A stretch of 64,000 nt of DNA from Lethocerus indicus. Lineage: Eukaryota > Arthropoda > Insecta > Hemiptera > Belostomatidae. Below the pieces are notes generated by a model. The model was not told where the DNA came from. It saw only the letters and a program-made list of their open reading frames with translations, and did not search any database. Of the stretch, positions 36,801 through 50,150 are shown piece after piece. Position 1 is the first letter of the stretch, and each line of letters starts with the position of its first letter. Location of the stretch: contig JACDQD010000005.1 in assembly GCA_019843655.1 (NCBI GenBank), positions 5,607,575 to 5,671,574 on the forward strand. Reading direction: 5' to 3'. Made by a program: the position numbers and the translations under genes.

Positions 36801-37623
36801 GCGGGGCCTTGCGTCAGTATTCAATTCCAGGGTACTACTTCATATTCTGTAAATGTGAAATACTCTAGTAGCCTGCTAAATTTTAATACTAGCAGGTTTT
36901 TAAAATAGAGGTTCAAACTTTTGTTTGCATTCTTTCTGCAATCTATTTACAATTTTCTGCTTTTAAAATATAATATTTTTATTTCCAGTTGTAGTAAACG
37001 TCGTTGATTTGTCAGTTTTGTAGAATAAAACGTGTCGGCACTCCCTTCAACCCCCGGGCAACAGTATATCGAGTTCAGACGCATGGTGTGGAAAGATGGG
37101 CCAGTTTGAAGGGCGAGAAGCGTGAAAGTAGGTGTCTGTTAACTCGGAGACCCAGCTAAACCCTCCTCCCCCTCTCCTTCACCAGTACAGGAAATTACGA
37201 TTTCCCCTTCTTTGTGCAGACTCCCTCTTCTTCTTGCTCCTTTCGCCCCTCCTCCCCCCCATCTTTCTATCATCATCCCATGTTTGTTCCTCGCTTCTTC
37301 CCTCTTGTTATTTTCTATCACTCTCCGAGGCAATCCAGCGGCAAACTGCTGTCTCCTGAGGATATAGGTTCTTTTTCCCTAATCCTGTTTCAAGATCTAA
37401 TCGTATTAAATGGGAAATCATCCATCCATTTTTTGCGACAGGAAAGATACCGCAATTGGACATGTGGATTTGTGTTTATAACGGTGTTCGCTCCAGCTTC
37501 ATTTTATCAATGATTATTTTATTGCCCTAAATTGCGTTTTAATTTAAATTTAAATTTTAAATTCTTTCTGTTGTCATAGGGAATATTTGTTTCAAGGGAA
37601 GTAATCTATTACAATTTGACTAA
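36801..37623. other. Spacer with long pyrimidine-rich tract
   Basis: The plus strand is pyrimidine-rich from about 37155 to 37325, with many CTCC, TTCC and CCCC runs. It could bind pyrimidine-tract proteins if transcribed. A weak acceptor-like TTCTTTGTGCAG ends at 37219, but no exon follows. Confidence 0.4.
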
Positions 37624-37659
37624 TTAATAAATTGTCTTAATTAACAACAATTTTGTTTG

Positions 37660-37812
37660 TGCTTGAATGTAAAGCCCGGCGTCCCTTACCCTCGAGACCA
37701 GATATCCAGTTACCTCATCTATCTTCTCCTTCTCCCCGCGTAGTGTCGTGTCTTCTGCGCCGACACGTGAAACAAACACGTGCGTCATGACTTTGACCCT
37801 ACGAAAACCCAT
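37660..37812 (-). pseudogene. LINE reverse-transcriptase fragment
   Basis: The minus-strand frame from 37812 contains KVM at residues 7-9, VSR, GEKEKIDEV (about 26-34) and GYLVSRVRDAG (about 36-46). This resembles the post-catalytic part of LINE reverse transcriptases, where K-V-M, a G-x-x-(I/L)-x-x-V stretch and Y-L-G-S-x-I-x-x-D-G occur in that order. The glycine of Y-L-G-S is replaced by valine. The YADD catalytic motif expected further upstream was not found, so only a scrap remains. The match rests on short motifs, so a chance resemblance is possible. Confidence 0.4.
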
Positions 37813-38653
37813 TAATTCGTTCTACCCCCTCCCTTGTACACGCTGCTCCGGTTACCGAAACGTCCTATAAACTTGCCCATTCTCGAGCGCATTCGAAAAC
37901 CAGCGCGGAGAATCGAATATGCAATTATTCCGGGACGAGAGCAATCATCGTATTTCTGCGACACCGGCCGTTATAATTTCATCGCTTGTAATGAGGGCCC
38001 AGCATTTTTTGTCTTCCCCACTCGTTTTATTTGGCCGTACCGTATGGTTAGAGAGGGCTAAAGGCGCTTTTTAACACTGACTCATTGCAATCGTGTCCGG
38101 TAAATACAGGTTCTGTAAACCGATCGCTGCGATACCGGTCGCAGCTTTTGGCATATTAAGTATAATTAGTTCGTAATTTCGAAATTACAGATACACACTC
38201 GGGACTCGGTCTCGGGTGCTGGTCAGGGCCAAGAGCGCACGGCGCTGACAAATACTGTCTTTATGCAGCTTAATTGTGGAGTTTATCGTCCTTTCGATAA
38301 TCCGTTTCCTATGTCTTGTTTGGATTTTCAGTTTCATTTTCTCTTCATTATCGGTAGGCTGTTAGCGATGGAGAATTAAATTGGCCTTATCACGACAATT
38401 GACTGCCTTCAGTAGTCAATATTTTCATTATAATAGGGACAGTGAAATCGCATTTACATGTCGCTGTGGAATAAAAAATAAAAATATCCACACGCATGAA
38501 TTCGAAATTTTAATTTTTCCAACTATGGCTTCCAGATGGGAAACTCATATATGGACCTAAGTTTTAAAGGACGTTTGACAGGTAATATTAACAGAACCCA
38601 CATATATGTTCGTGAATGGGTCGACAAATTTAACACGAAACAGAAGGCCGCTC

Positions 38654-38668
38654 TATAAAAGGCCGGCG
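38654..38668 (+). promoter_or_regulatory. TATA-like motif
   Basis: TATAAAAGGCCGGCG differs at one position from the motif at 8970-8984. No initiator or downstream gene supports promoter use. Confidence 0.2.
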
Positions 38669-39242
38669 CTCCCAAATTCCTATGGAAAGATATCCCCGGC
38701 ACGTTGTTTATGTTTCGAATCCCGGTGGGGGATATAGGTATATTCGACATTTTACTTTATAGATAGTACTATTTGCATTTTAATATTTGTACATAATGAA
38801 TCCTATGGGCGTGAAATATCTCTCTTTGAAATTGTGATGTCGTTAGTCTTTCTGTGGTGACGATAGCAATTCGAGCCATGTTTAATTGGGGATGAATAAG
38901 CGGTTCACATTATATTGGCACTTATTGTGTGACTCAGAGTGAGCGAGGCTCTCGCCGGTCATCGGTCAACGGGCACCTCCGCGCTCCTCTCTTGTACCTA
39001 TTAAAAAATGGCCGGCCGTCCCGATGGAATTGTCCTTGACCCTGTCCTAGACCAAGGGTCGGGATTCGTCCGGTATTCATTGAGCCGGAATGCTCGTTTT
39101 GAACATAAACGAGAGTTATAATTTATATTGACGCCGTTTCGTCCTCTCAATCGCCCGGATGGGACCTGTCTCTTGGAGGAACGAGCACCGCTATAGAATT
39201 TATAATTTTTCATTCCGAGGCCGTCCAGTCAACCGTAGACGG

Positions 39243-39282
39243 TAGAGAGAGGGAGAGAGAGAGAGAGGAAGAGAGAGGGAGT
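39243..39282. repeat. (GA)n-rich tract
   Basis: Imperfect GA repeats, a potential GAGA-factor-type sequence. Confidence 0.85.
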
Positions 39283-42200
39283 GAGGGGTGTTTGCGGTCC
39301 GCTCTATGTCGTCTCAGCTGTTCACCGATCGGAAACTTGACTTTGGACGATTTCCAAGCTTCACTGAACTAAACGCGACTGTATTCAAGCAAATAGTCTT
39401 CCGATAGAGGATTTAGTTAGCTATTGTAGGAGGAGATATTTTAGCTGGTTGCTTAAATTCCTCTTCTAAAACGAATGTTACTAAGGATGAGATGAAATCT
39501 CAACCAGATCACATCGAGAGGTCGCACAAAGCAGGAAGATTTGTGCTATTCCGGATTCTCCACTAATATCTTAAATTGTGATAATTAATTATTTAAATGC
39601 CATCATTAGAGAAGAATGCTGGCCTGTACAAATACTAGTAATCGTACAAATATAATTGTTAGTGTTCTGTATAAATCTGTATGTTATGTCCACCCGTAAG
39701 GTAGTCACGATATTCGGTTTCCAAAACCGTTATTGGTGCCAATAATGGAAATTGTTGCCACTTCAGATTGTTTCGTAATCTACTTCGATGTAGTTAAGTG
39801 AAAACCAGTTCTGTGCCGGTTCTCACGAGTCTCACGGAAAACGAATAAAGATTTGGGACTGTTACGTGACTGTACACGCATTGAAGAAAAACTAGGAGAG
39901 TACATACCATTTATACTCAGACTTTTTTCAAACTGCCCTCAGTGGAGTTTCGTGATGGGGACTATTAACCTATATAAAAAGCGCCCCCTCTCCTCACCCC
40001 CAAATCACATTACCGCCACTGCTCACTTCATTGTTAAGTCTTTTCTGGCCGGGTGTGTGGGTGCCCGGCACTAGTGTGTAGTAGGGCGGGAAGAACGAGA
40101 AAGGAAAAAACAATTTTTTGTTTTAATTGAAGGTCGGGGGCCGTAGTGGGCTAAGTAAGCGCGAGCAGAGGTTGAATGAAGCCCCCCCGAGCGCGTGAAT
40201 GAGCGCGGCGAAGCAGCTGTTTGTGCGTGGGCCGTCCAGTTGACCCTTATCTCACGAGATCAACACCTCAGTCTCTCAGTCCCGGCAGACTCACTCCCAT
40301 ATATTACACAACCGTAGTTTTCCTGGACTTTGTAGACTCAAACGCGTCGTCGAAGAACAATTTTGCGAGTAAATCGGTGAAGGACAACCGGTTTGGAATA
40401 TCATCGCTCTCACCATCTTCAGTCCCCAATGGACCGGTTTCCTCAAACTGTTGATTTAGTCGGCTAACTGTGAAGCCATAGTGCGTCACTATGTCGCGCT
40501 TCTCTGAGCATTATCTGAGTTTTCGTCTACGAAAATCGAAGAGATAGGAGAAACTAAATCAGTATCTATATACCAATCCCGATCGTGGAATCGGAATGCG
40601 TAATTTATAATTAATTGTGCTCGATGCTAAACTGTAATCGTAGGAAAATAGTACAGGTAACAATATGCACTCAATTGGCCGAGAGTAAGTCCCTCTACAG
40701 ATGAGTCAAATGTTTTAATTATATAACAGTAGTTGTCAGTTAATCCAAATTAAAAGCACCGAGTAATACAGATAAAATTGTGGCCGCCCTTGAAATACCG
40801 GGCCCCAATGTGGGACCAGTGCACTTTCTCCAGTATTTATAGGCAGAGGGGAAAGTAATAATGTGGGGTAATCCTGGCGCTCATCTCGGTCACAACCTTC
40901 CGGCACGTGTGTCGACTTCGTTACATCCTAGTGAATCCAATTTGTTTTTGCTCCTGTAGAATATCATCATCCGTGTCGGCTTCAAGAGTCTCCCCGATGA
41001 GGGTTTGGAGAACGTTCTTTCTTTTATGCTAAATATAGGAAGCTGTTAAGAAAGCGGCGGTATTTTCCAAGCGGAGGATTCGGTAGATCTTTAGGGTTCT
41101 TTTGACCCGCTTTTAAACTTTTGTTTTGGAAGGGAAAATGTTTTGTTTCTGCCGGATCTGTGTGTGAATGAGGCCGGCTTCGTGTAAACCCAGCCCCTCG
41201 TCTTACTTCCTTTTCTCTTTCTTCCCTCAAACAAACTCCGTTCAGTCCACTGCTCGCCCTTAACGGCCGGACATAAATCTAGATTTACTAGTTGTTTTTT
41301 TTCATTCTCCTCGTTGTAAAAAAGGAAAGGAAGGCTTAAGTCAACGGACGTTTAATTCGAAATTGACCCGTGAACCATTCAGAAAGTGGACTAAGAGTCA
41401 ATTAAGAGGTCAGGGGTTTTTTCTTAACGATGAAGATACGTTTTTGCAATTTTCTTAAATTTAATTTATGCCAAATAATTTCCTCTATCGTCATATTTGA
41501 GTTACTTACCCAGTTGTCGGAAATTTATGGTAGATTATTTCTAGTGGGAATAAATATATTTTAGAAATACATATGTCGAGGGTGAAGAGAATTATTAATT
41601 CGGTTACAAAAATATGTAGCTAAATTATTGGTTCCAAGTCATGAATTATTCCTGATTAGATTTCAAGATGATTCAAGGTCTCATGTGCCAGATCAATCGA
41701 GCGAACAGGAACAGATTGGTACTTCTGACTGGTCTGATGGTGATATTGAAACACCGCCGAAGTACACGAGTGTGTATCTGGCTCGGCCTACATATTAGCC
41801 GGCTTGGAGTGGCGACACTACACCTGTGTGCTGTGACCGGCTAAGAAGATAGCGCTAATGGGAGTATCGAACTATACATCATTTTTAAAATGGGTGTGGC
41901 TTGATAAATGTGGACCTACTTGGGGGTGCGAGACACTCAGATCGAATTAAGATGGACTCCTATTTACTGCAGGGCTCTCTGTTTTTCGGCCATCTGCGTG
42001 CCGTGTCCCACGTCAGACGGCGGCGCCCGCTGTTTATCATTCGGGACACTGTAAGTGATTAATCGTCCCGAGTTCTATTTGATTTGGCCCACTTTTCAGA
42101 TAACGCGGGATCCGTACCGTGTAGATCGTATTTTTAAGAGGTGTTCAGTTGTCTCCCGTTAAATGACAAATGTCCCCGGGCCCGATAACACTGGGAGCCA

Positions 42201-44450
42201 GACTGCTTCAGTTGTGTGATAGTAAAGGTAGTAGGTTTTATGAAGGGTATATGGTGCCCAGGAAATACCATGATAGCAGGTAACATATTTGATACATGTA
42301 CTGAATATAATGGGATTCTAAATTTGCAAATAATAAACGCATTGAGGGCACCTACACAAAAACTAACCTAGGATTTATTAACCCCTGCAGGTTCTAGTAA
42401 TGTAAAACTTGGTTGAAGAAGTACGCATGTTGCTAGTATTCTCTGGCCTAAGGCCTGCCTCCGTTACCTACAGGTCGTCATGTTTCACAACGGCGCCACT
42501 GGTTATTTGTTTGGCCGCATTTAAATCAGTAGTCGATGAATTTATGAGCGAATATAAAGCCCGTGCTTTAATGAGAAGGGAGTTCAACGTGACAGCCCGA
42601 GAGGCATTGGCATCCGCCCGCGTGTAATTTCGAGCCGGTGCAGGCTCGCCTAATTAGGGCGATAAACAGTGGACTTAACTGACGGTTTAAGCCGTTCGAG
42701 CCAAGTTTTTTTTTCTCCTCTCGGTCGTCCCCCGCGGAGCTGACGCGGAAGTATCGCTTTTTCAGCGGCGTATTTATTACCGCAGGACGCCCGTAAACCA
42801 ATGATCGGGTCCCTGGCTCTCGTCAACCCGCCATCATCATGTCACATGCTCCTCTACCACCCTACTGTGCCTAACGGTGAAGTCATTTCGGTCAACTTGA
42901 CCGAACATCGTTGCTAGAAGTGGAAGCTGACGTTTAAATTTAAGATACAAGCCTGAAGGTGTCACAGTGCTGACAGGGTGCCCTAGATTATTTTTTATTT
43001 ATTATTTTATTAATCTGTGTGAAAGGTGCAGTTAATGTTAGCTGGGACCGTGGGAGTTGCGGGGCCCATACTCCAATAGTCTGTGTGATGTCCTCTGACG
43101 TATATGCACTCTAAAATAGGACTATATAAGCATCAGAATACCGCAAGCGATTACTAACATGTAAAGTTATAACTCTCTTCTGTTCAGATAGAAATACAAA
43201 AGATCGTTAACTGTTGGAAATCTTCACCTATTATTTATGGACTAATGATGTATATATTTCTGGTTGTTTCAAATAGAATAACCGCTGTCAACTACCGACG
43301 CTAGCGTAAATTTATCCGATTCCTGTAGTGTACCTGTGGATTTCCATACTCGATTGACTTTCCGCCATATATGTAAGTCGACCCCGAAGTAATTGCGCAA
43401 TCCGAGTGAAAATTTCCGGCCTCCGCGTTTACAGTTAGTAAGCGACACGGTTTAAATCGTTCGTGACTAAACTACGACCGTAGGGTCCTCAGATATGCTG
43501 CTATGAATCATCGGTCAATCGGTGATTAACTTCGATTCGTCTTTAAAAAATGCCGGTTCTTCTGAAATCGGACGCCGTCTGCTGTTCTAGCTGCCAAATT
43601 GGATCCAGTATTGAATCGGTCCTGTTTTATTTTATACTCTCGCGTCGTATATTTTTAGGCCACGCGTTTCATAGTTCTCAACAGACTATTAGAAATGTTA
43701 ATGGGCCTTTTTTGTATCGCAGTGAAATAAATATTGACCAGACGCTTTGAATGGGCCCGCTAATTTCGAAAAGTTGGGCCCATCTGCGCAAACCCGCCGT
43801 TCCTGAAAAATCGTAGCATGCAGCGAGCGATATTTTCGATTCGCCTTTTAAGAAAATTCAGGCCGCGGCCGAAACGGACGACGGACGTTGTTGCTTCCGG
43901 ACATTATTGAATACACGTCAGATAATTTAAAATAGTCATGAGATTAGTTTAGGTTATCTTGCTGGTCTGTCAACTAATTTGTGTCAACTGAAGAGAGTGT
44001 ACAAACAAATTGTGATACCGCAACGCGAGGAGTTTGTTGGGAGATTGCGTGGTCATTTCAAAATCAGAAGAGACCCATTGCTCCAAAGATAACGCGGCAA
44101 CGAACTTATCTAATTTCAAGGATGACAATATTCCAATTAAAACAGATAGATAGATATGTAAATATTTAAAAGGCAGTAATAAAAGGTGGAAAATGCGGAC
44201 AAAATTATAAGAGCATGAAAATTCTGTAGTATACAATTTTATTTAATTTTTAAAAAATAGTATCAGAAGAGTTCCGAAACTGATTCACTTAAAGTTATAA
44301 TTATATCCTGATAATGTCGTACGTAATCAAAGTCCGTTACAACTGACCGTATTAAATTGGTCTATGAGGATTTGGAATATTTAGTTCTAAGTTAGATCGG
44401 TGTCGGGTTCTCGTTGCCGTCAGTGAAAATCTCACTGTTACCAACTAAAT

Positions 44451-44487
44451 GCTACTGATGACTGGGAGAAACTGCTTCCGGTCGGTC
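44451..44487 (+). repeat. Dispersed GAGAAGCC/ACCGGTC repeat, copy G (degraded)
   Basis: GCTACTGATGACTGGGAGAA followed by ACTGCTTCCGGTCGGTC. The two ends match the family; the middle is altered. Confidence 0.45.
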
Positions 44488-47400
44488 TTAATAGCAAATA
44501 AGCGAATCAAGATACAGCATAGTAAGGATGATAAAAGATTCTTAATATGCGGTAAGCCATCTTGATTAGTCTATAATTTTAGTTAATACCGATAAATGTT
44601 GTACTAAAATCTACTTATTGTACCCAACTGTGGCTCATAAAGGATTCATGGACGCAGGTTTTATATCTAAAGTATTGACTGGAATATTCAATCGGTCAGA
44701 AAGGAAACGGAGGAAGATGTGGTTCCGGTGGAAATTTTATTTTTTTTTCAATATTTTTTTGGTCAGTTCGAATCTTCTAAAGGCCACACACGCAGAGCCT
44801 CCGAACAGACGTGGCTTGCTTCGGTAATCGGGTCCAGTTCAACTTCGAATTCAGAAATTAAATTGTTTTTCGGACACTTTATAATTTTCATAAAAATTAT
44901 GAAAGTACAAAACTTGTGCAAATCGATTTTTTCTCGTCTAGCGAAATCGCTGCAACACAAGAAATATCTTTTTTAGCCCGTCCACTTATAATGTAATTGT
45001 TAAGTGGCACGTTACAAATAAGGCCGAACGGTGCATTCGAAGCAGGTTCACGGTTAGGCTTCGTGTTCCATTAAGCAGAGTGTTAATTGAGCGGCTTAAA
45101 TTCGATTGAAGCTCTCCACGCCCCCCATAATTGTATCCCGTCCTCAGCGAACTGCGTTTATATCTGTTGCTAATCCGGGGGGACGTTATTTACGTTGGGC
45201 CTAGTGGGGGCATAAATTTTGCAGTTGGGTACTTTCTCTCGGCCTTTTCGTTTGGGGCCGTGTACGGGGCTTAATTAAGCGCGGCCGGCATTGTGTGTGT
45301 GTCGGCGCTTTCGATCCGACTTAAGTTTATTAGCTGTCGATACGATTGAAACGTTCATTTCTCACCATGTTTTTTTTGGGGGGGGGACGGGTGGTTTATT
45401 TATCGCTCACGTTTAAAAAGTCGTTTTGTTATTAATCGGTCCCCCGAATGGCCCGAAGGGGCGGCCTGAAGGTTCCTAATCTGAACGGCCTTTGTCATTA
45501 CTCTTGCCATCTTCGGTCTCCATTCGCTTATTTAAACCTTTGATAGAACTGTTTCGGTTTCTGGGCACTGTCTATAGAATTCCGAAAGCTTGTTGGCTGA
45601 TTCGGTTTTGGTTGACACCCAAACAACGAATAATAAATTTCAAGACCTTTTTTACAATTGTAAAATCCGCACGTAATTCTCAATTGTATAAATGTAAGAT
45701 AACATTAGCACTTTTTGTAAATATTGTACATTGTCTTTTTGTTTTATATATGTAATTCTTATTGTAGCACTGTTTTTTAAGAACCCTTGAAATTGGCTAT
45801 GTCGTCACATAAAAATATTTTTCTCTGTACGTAGGCAATATATTACATTAGTGAGGTAGCTTTTGGTATGGCATTTTGGCGCCGTCTTCTCTATTTCCCG
45901 ATTTAAATTCTTTCCCCCTGTCCTGAGAGAGTGGTGCCCGTATGGGATGGCGTTTCCGCGTTTGTTCGGTTTCCGGGGCCGTGGACGTCGACAGCTCGGC
46001 GTCGGCTAATTGATTGCTCTCGGGCCGTGAAGCAGCTGATTTATGAGCCTCAATACAGGCTACATTTCCTGACCGGGTTTCGATGACACGAAATCGTCCG
46101 CCGTCCCCATCTGTCAACCATTCCGCTCTACCGTCTGAATTCAAATCCGAATCTCATCAAATCGATATTAATTTACTAAATAGTATTCGCAATTAGCCTC
46201 GTTGCTTTTAGTCTTCCCTGTTATAACTAGATAAACGGTGTTGGAAATGTGGAGATGGTTTTAATGGTGAACGATTATCGCCACTATCGAAAATATTTAC
46301 TTATTTTCAGACTTTCCGTATTATCACCCTGTACGTAGTTGTTATCGAATCGCGATAATTCATCGTCTCCGTTATACAGAGTCCACATTGTTTCAGCTGT
46401 CCCCCGGGTCGGGAATGCTCGGGCCGAAAACAAGACCCGTAAATCGTATTACGGTGTGATCGCTACACCGTTTGGCATTTGTAAAATCCCGAAACCTGTC
46501 GGCATTTAGAAATGTCTTCCAATTATAAGTACGAAACAATGCTGCAATTGTATGTGAGTCGTTATAATTGGGTTTCTCGAGTTTTTGAGGACAGTCGCTA
46601 AAACATGGATAGGATTTACGACTTAAGCGGTCACTTTCGGAAGGGGAAGTGCACTGCGAGTGCGACTGGACGAATGCCGAAGGCCGGCTGCCGAGAGTGA
46701 ATCTCTTTCTCTGTCCCGCTCTCGGGCTGTGTTATTTTCTGTTTTATTTTCCCGGCCGGTGGCGAGGCCATCACGGCCCTCTCTGGCCCGAGTCATTTGG
46801 CCGGCGTTAGACCGACAAGCCTGGCTATTAGTAGCCGGGGCCCCCTAATCGTCGCCGCCGCCGCCGCCACTGAGGCTCTCATATCCGGAGACCGGATTTT
46901 CGATTTTTATTTCCCCGCCGACTCCTATCGTCACCTTGGCCCGGTCGTCGCTCCGCACGGTCATTTCCCTAAGATCCCCCCTTTTTTCCGCTCAAAACAA
47001 TATAGACGATAATTTACGATGAAGTGGTAATTGCACTGATTACATGTTATGAAACGACATAGGACCGAACAGACTGATAATCTCTTTCTAATATTTTTAT
47101 TGTTTACCGATAACGAAACGATGTAGAGCTGTAAAAAATGTTACCAAGATAAATTAGTTTTTATTTAAGGGTATGTAGACCGTACTATTTGCCGAAATCG
47201 GTCTAGCGTAATCTATGATCCGGGATTTCTTTTTCTGTATATCTGAAAATGTTTTGAAACATAATAGCAATGAAACTAATATCCTTGGGAGGTTGTGCAA
47301 TAGTTACATTAAATATTTTAGTGGCAAATATTTTAGCTCATAATGATGTCGTTGTTATACGGCTTGTCTGACTTTTCTCGCGTTGCTTTAATGGAACAAA

Positions 47401-50082
47401 CGCGCGGATCTCACCTTTAAAAAATTTATTATTATATTTGGTTCGATACGTTATTCGAAGGTATTATTGTGTTGACGTCAAGATTGGATAAATATATTTT
47501 ATTTCGAATTTTAAGTCCCAATATAGCTTGCATTCCAAAAAGTGGTCTTCAGAGTTAATTTTTATAACTGACCCGATCGAACAATTGGAAGTCGGCCGCT
47601 AAAAGGGGGAGCCCAATTTTCGGCGCTGTCGATCCGATCGGGGCTTGGAGGTTAGAGATTCGAATGGGCGTTCCTCCGTCGGCTTCTTTTTCTCTTGTCT
47701 GGAGACCGAGTCAAAGAACTGTTTTGGTCGGAAGCCAATTGGGCCTCTCCTCCAGAATATTGCACTCGATTCAAGGCCCGCTTTTGTCTGCCCCGAAATA
47801 TCCAAATCGGCTCCTAATATTCTCTAGGCAAGACTTCGATAGCCGCTCTCTCCCTCTCTACGAGCGTTCTATGAGTATTTTGACTATTAACATAGTCTAG
47901 TGAGTATACCTTGGTCTGTTACAGCATCTTGCCATCTCAAAGCGAAGTTAAAAGGCGACCACTGTAAAACACGAATTAACGCGTAACTAATAATATTAAT
48001 TATTATAGTAAACGTAAAATATACAACATTGTCCTCGTAAATGATCGAAGGTTTCCGCGACCAGAAGTTCCGGTAGGTTTAATTCGAACCCTGATAACGG
48101 AACCAGTAAGGTAACGAAACGTCGCGGGAGCATACAACACCCGAGAGGGCCGCATAAGTGAAACATTCCAATGAAGCCTCAGGTGGTTTCCAAACCCGGA
48201 AATACTAAAAATACCGGAATATTAAAGGGTCAACCTCTGCCAACCGAGGTTCTTTTAGTGATAACCTTCTCCTCGTTAATGTTAAGTTTAATCAACTAAT
48301 AACAGGCATTTTGTATTAATTTAATTCTCTCCCGAACAGATAATATTCTTCAAGTAACTTTTCTCGGGCTACGTTTCAACCGTGTCTTAATACAGAGTAC
48401 CGGCCCAATATGTCAGGCCGGGACACAACATCTGGCCGTCCATATTTCAACTCGAAACTCCGGTTATTACATTAGCCGTCAGTGTCGGGGGTCGGCTTGT
48501 AGTTTTGAGTGATCGGGCTCGCGCCCGATGGTATATCTCCCGAGTACGCCCCCTCGATTCGTTTTTGTCGGACCACCCTCCTCGGGGTGGCCCCCAATGC
48601 CCTTTTTCGGGCCCGGTTCAAAGCCGGAAGGGCCCCTGCACAGTTTTGTCCCCACTCGCCCCCCAAACTGTTCCCCGTGTTACTTGTACAACCGATGACT
48701 GTTTAGATGACCCGCTCGTAAATACCGTTCGGCCTAAACATCGGAGAAAACGTTTCATCCCCTCAAGACTAGCCTTCATTATCCTCGGTTGGACAGAAAA
48801 AATTATATCGGTATTATTTACGATCTGTGTTGTCGACCCCGATATAGTGATAGTTTCGTTTAACGTTAGAATATCACAAGCGGCAGATTTCCTTAGAAAT
48901 ATTAAGGTTTGAAAATTAATGGAGACGTTGGCCTTTTAGGTCGTACGCTTCGAATCATTGAGATAGTTTCGGTTTCTATTCTTTCAGCAGACTTTAAAGA
49001 GTCTATGTCTGGGTCTTGGGGGCAGCATTTCATCTTTTTTATTTTTACGGCGTTTTTAGTCACAGTCTGTACTTCATTATCGGAAAATTAATTGAAAAAC
49101 TGTGGTGGTTATTCTTCATTGAACTGCGCATTTCTGTTCCAATTCGTTAATTGAATCGATTTCTATATAATGTATTCCGGTGGAAAATTATTGATAGTTC
49201 ATAAAACGACTATAAGAGTTATAAGTACTATTATCCGAGAAATAATGATTTAATTTACGTAATTACGTTGCTTTCTTTTTATTGCCTTGGTGCACGTCGT
49301 TAAAATGTATTCAATTTTGAAATTGCTCGGAACGGGCCATTTGAATATAATTGGCCTGCTAATACGATTGTAGCATTAATTGATATTGGGCCACTCGTAG
49401 GATAAACATTTTTAAATAATTGATCTCCGCCTAACAGGGCAGAGGTCAAGGTTTCTAGCTTCGATGTGGATTAATGAATTGGTTTGAATGCCAGTGTCAG
49501 ATAACTGGCCCTTGAATTATTTGAGAGATTCGAATCAATGAGAAGTTTTATATTTAGAACCGAACACGCATGTTTGAGGAATAACGGAATTTGAGGTCAG
49601 AATTCAATCGTAGAAAACGTTACATAGAGGAAATAGTCCCATTTCGAGATTGCGTTATCGGATGGCGACGCAATACATATTCTGTTCAACAATTGGCGTC
49701 GTTTTCACAAAAACTGTTGTCAACGCTTATCGCAAATTCGAAATTATTATCTTTAGATTTATAATTTTCGGACGATACAATAAAATGGACTAGCATTATT
49801 GCAAACTGGGTAAACGAAGTCGATCGATGTCCCAGATATTACCCGTTTTTTCCCCGATATGAAATTCAATTAAAAAGTTATCTGCACCGGGTTAGGTATT
49901 CCCCAGATGTTTTCTCTGAATTGTTCAAATGTTGTTGACATTATACGCGCTTTCCCTCCTAATAAAATCACATCATGTTAGTTTCGATCTGATAATGTTA
50001 GTAATGATTTTACCCCTACTAGCGGTTTTGAATTTAATTGAATCTGTAATTTAAACTTTCTACTAATATAAAATGGTGCCAG
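44488..50082. other. Spacer, no gene seen
   Basis: AT-rich with GC-richer blocks at 45110-45310, 46640-46990 and 48400-48700. A short CCG run is at 46851-46868. A minus-strand open frame of 98 codons at 45848-46144 has no recognisable domain. Confidence 0.45.
46851..46868. repeat. (GCC)n microsatellite
   Basis: About six GCC-type trinucleotides in a GC-rich block. Confidence 0.8.
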
Positions 50083-50150
50083 CAGCGGGATTCGAATTTT
50101 TGCTCCGGGTAATCCCTGCCCTGCATCCCATTGCCTTCTCAGATAGACCT
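50083..50150 (-). repeat. tRNA-derived SINE-like element (fragment)
   Basis: On the minus strand a box-A-like AAGGCAATGGGATGCAGGGC is followed about 20 bp later by a box-B-like ATTCGAATCCC. That order and approximate spacing fit a tRNA-derived SINE head. A full cloverleaf does not close, so it is not called a tRNA gene. Confidence 0.4.

Larger units (their letters stand above)
37813..44450. other. Spacer, no gene seen
   Basis: Alternating AT-rich and moderate-GC stretches. A strong TATA-like TATAAAAGGCCGGCG is at 38654-38668 and a GA-rich tract at 39243-39282. No coding region is supported; short open frames at 40221-40454 and 42409-42627 are unrecognised. Confidence 0.45.

Noticed and set aside
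37204..37240. TTCTTTGTGCAG at 37208-37219 as the start of a real exon
   Set aside because: The downstream open frame is low-complexity pyrimidine-tract translation, and no donor defines a plausible exon.
45848..46144. 98-codon minus-strand open frame
   Set aside because: No family resemblance, and the local GC patch explains the lack of stops.
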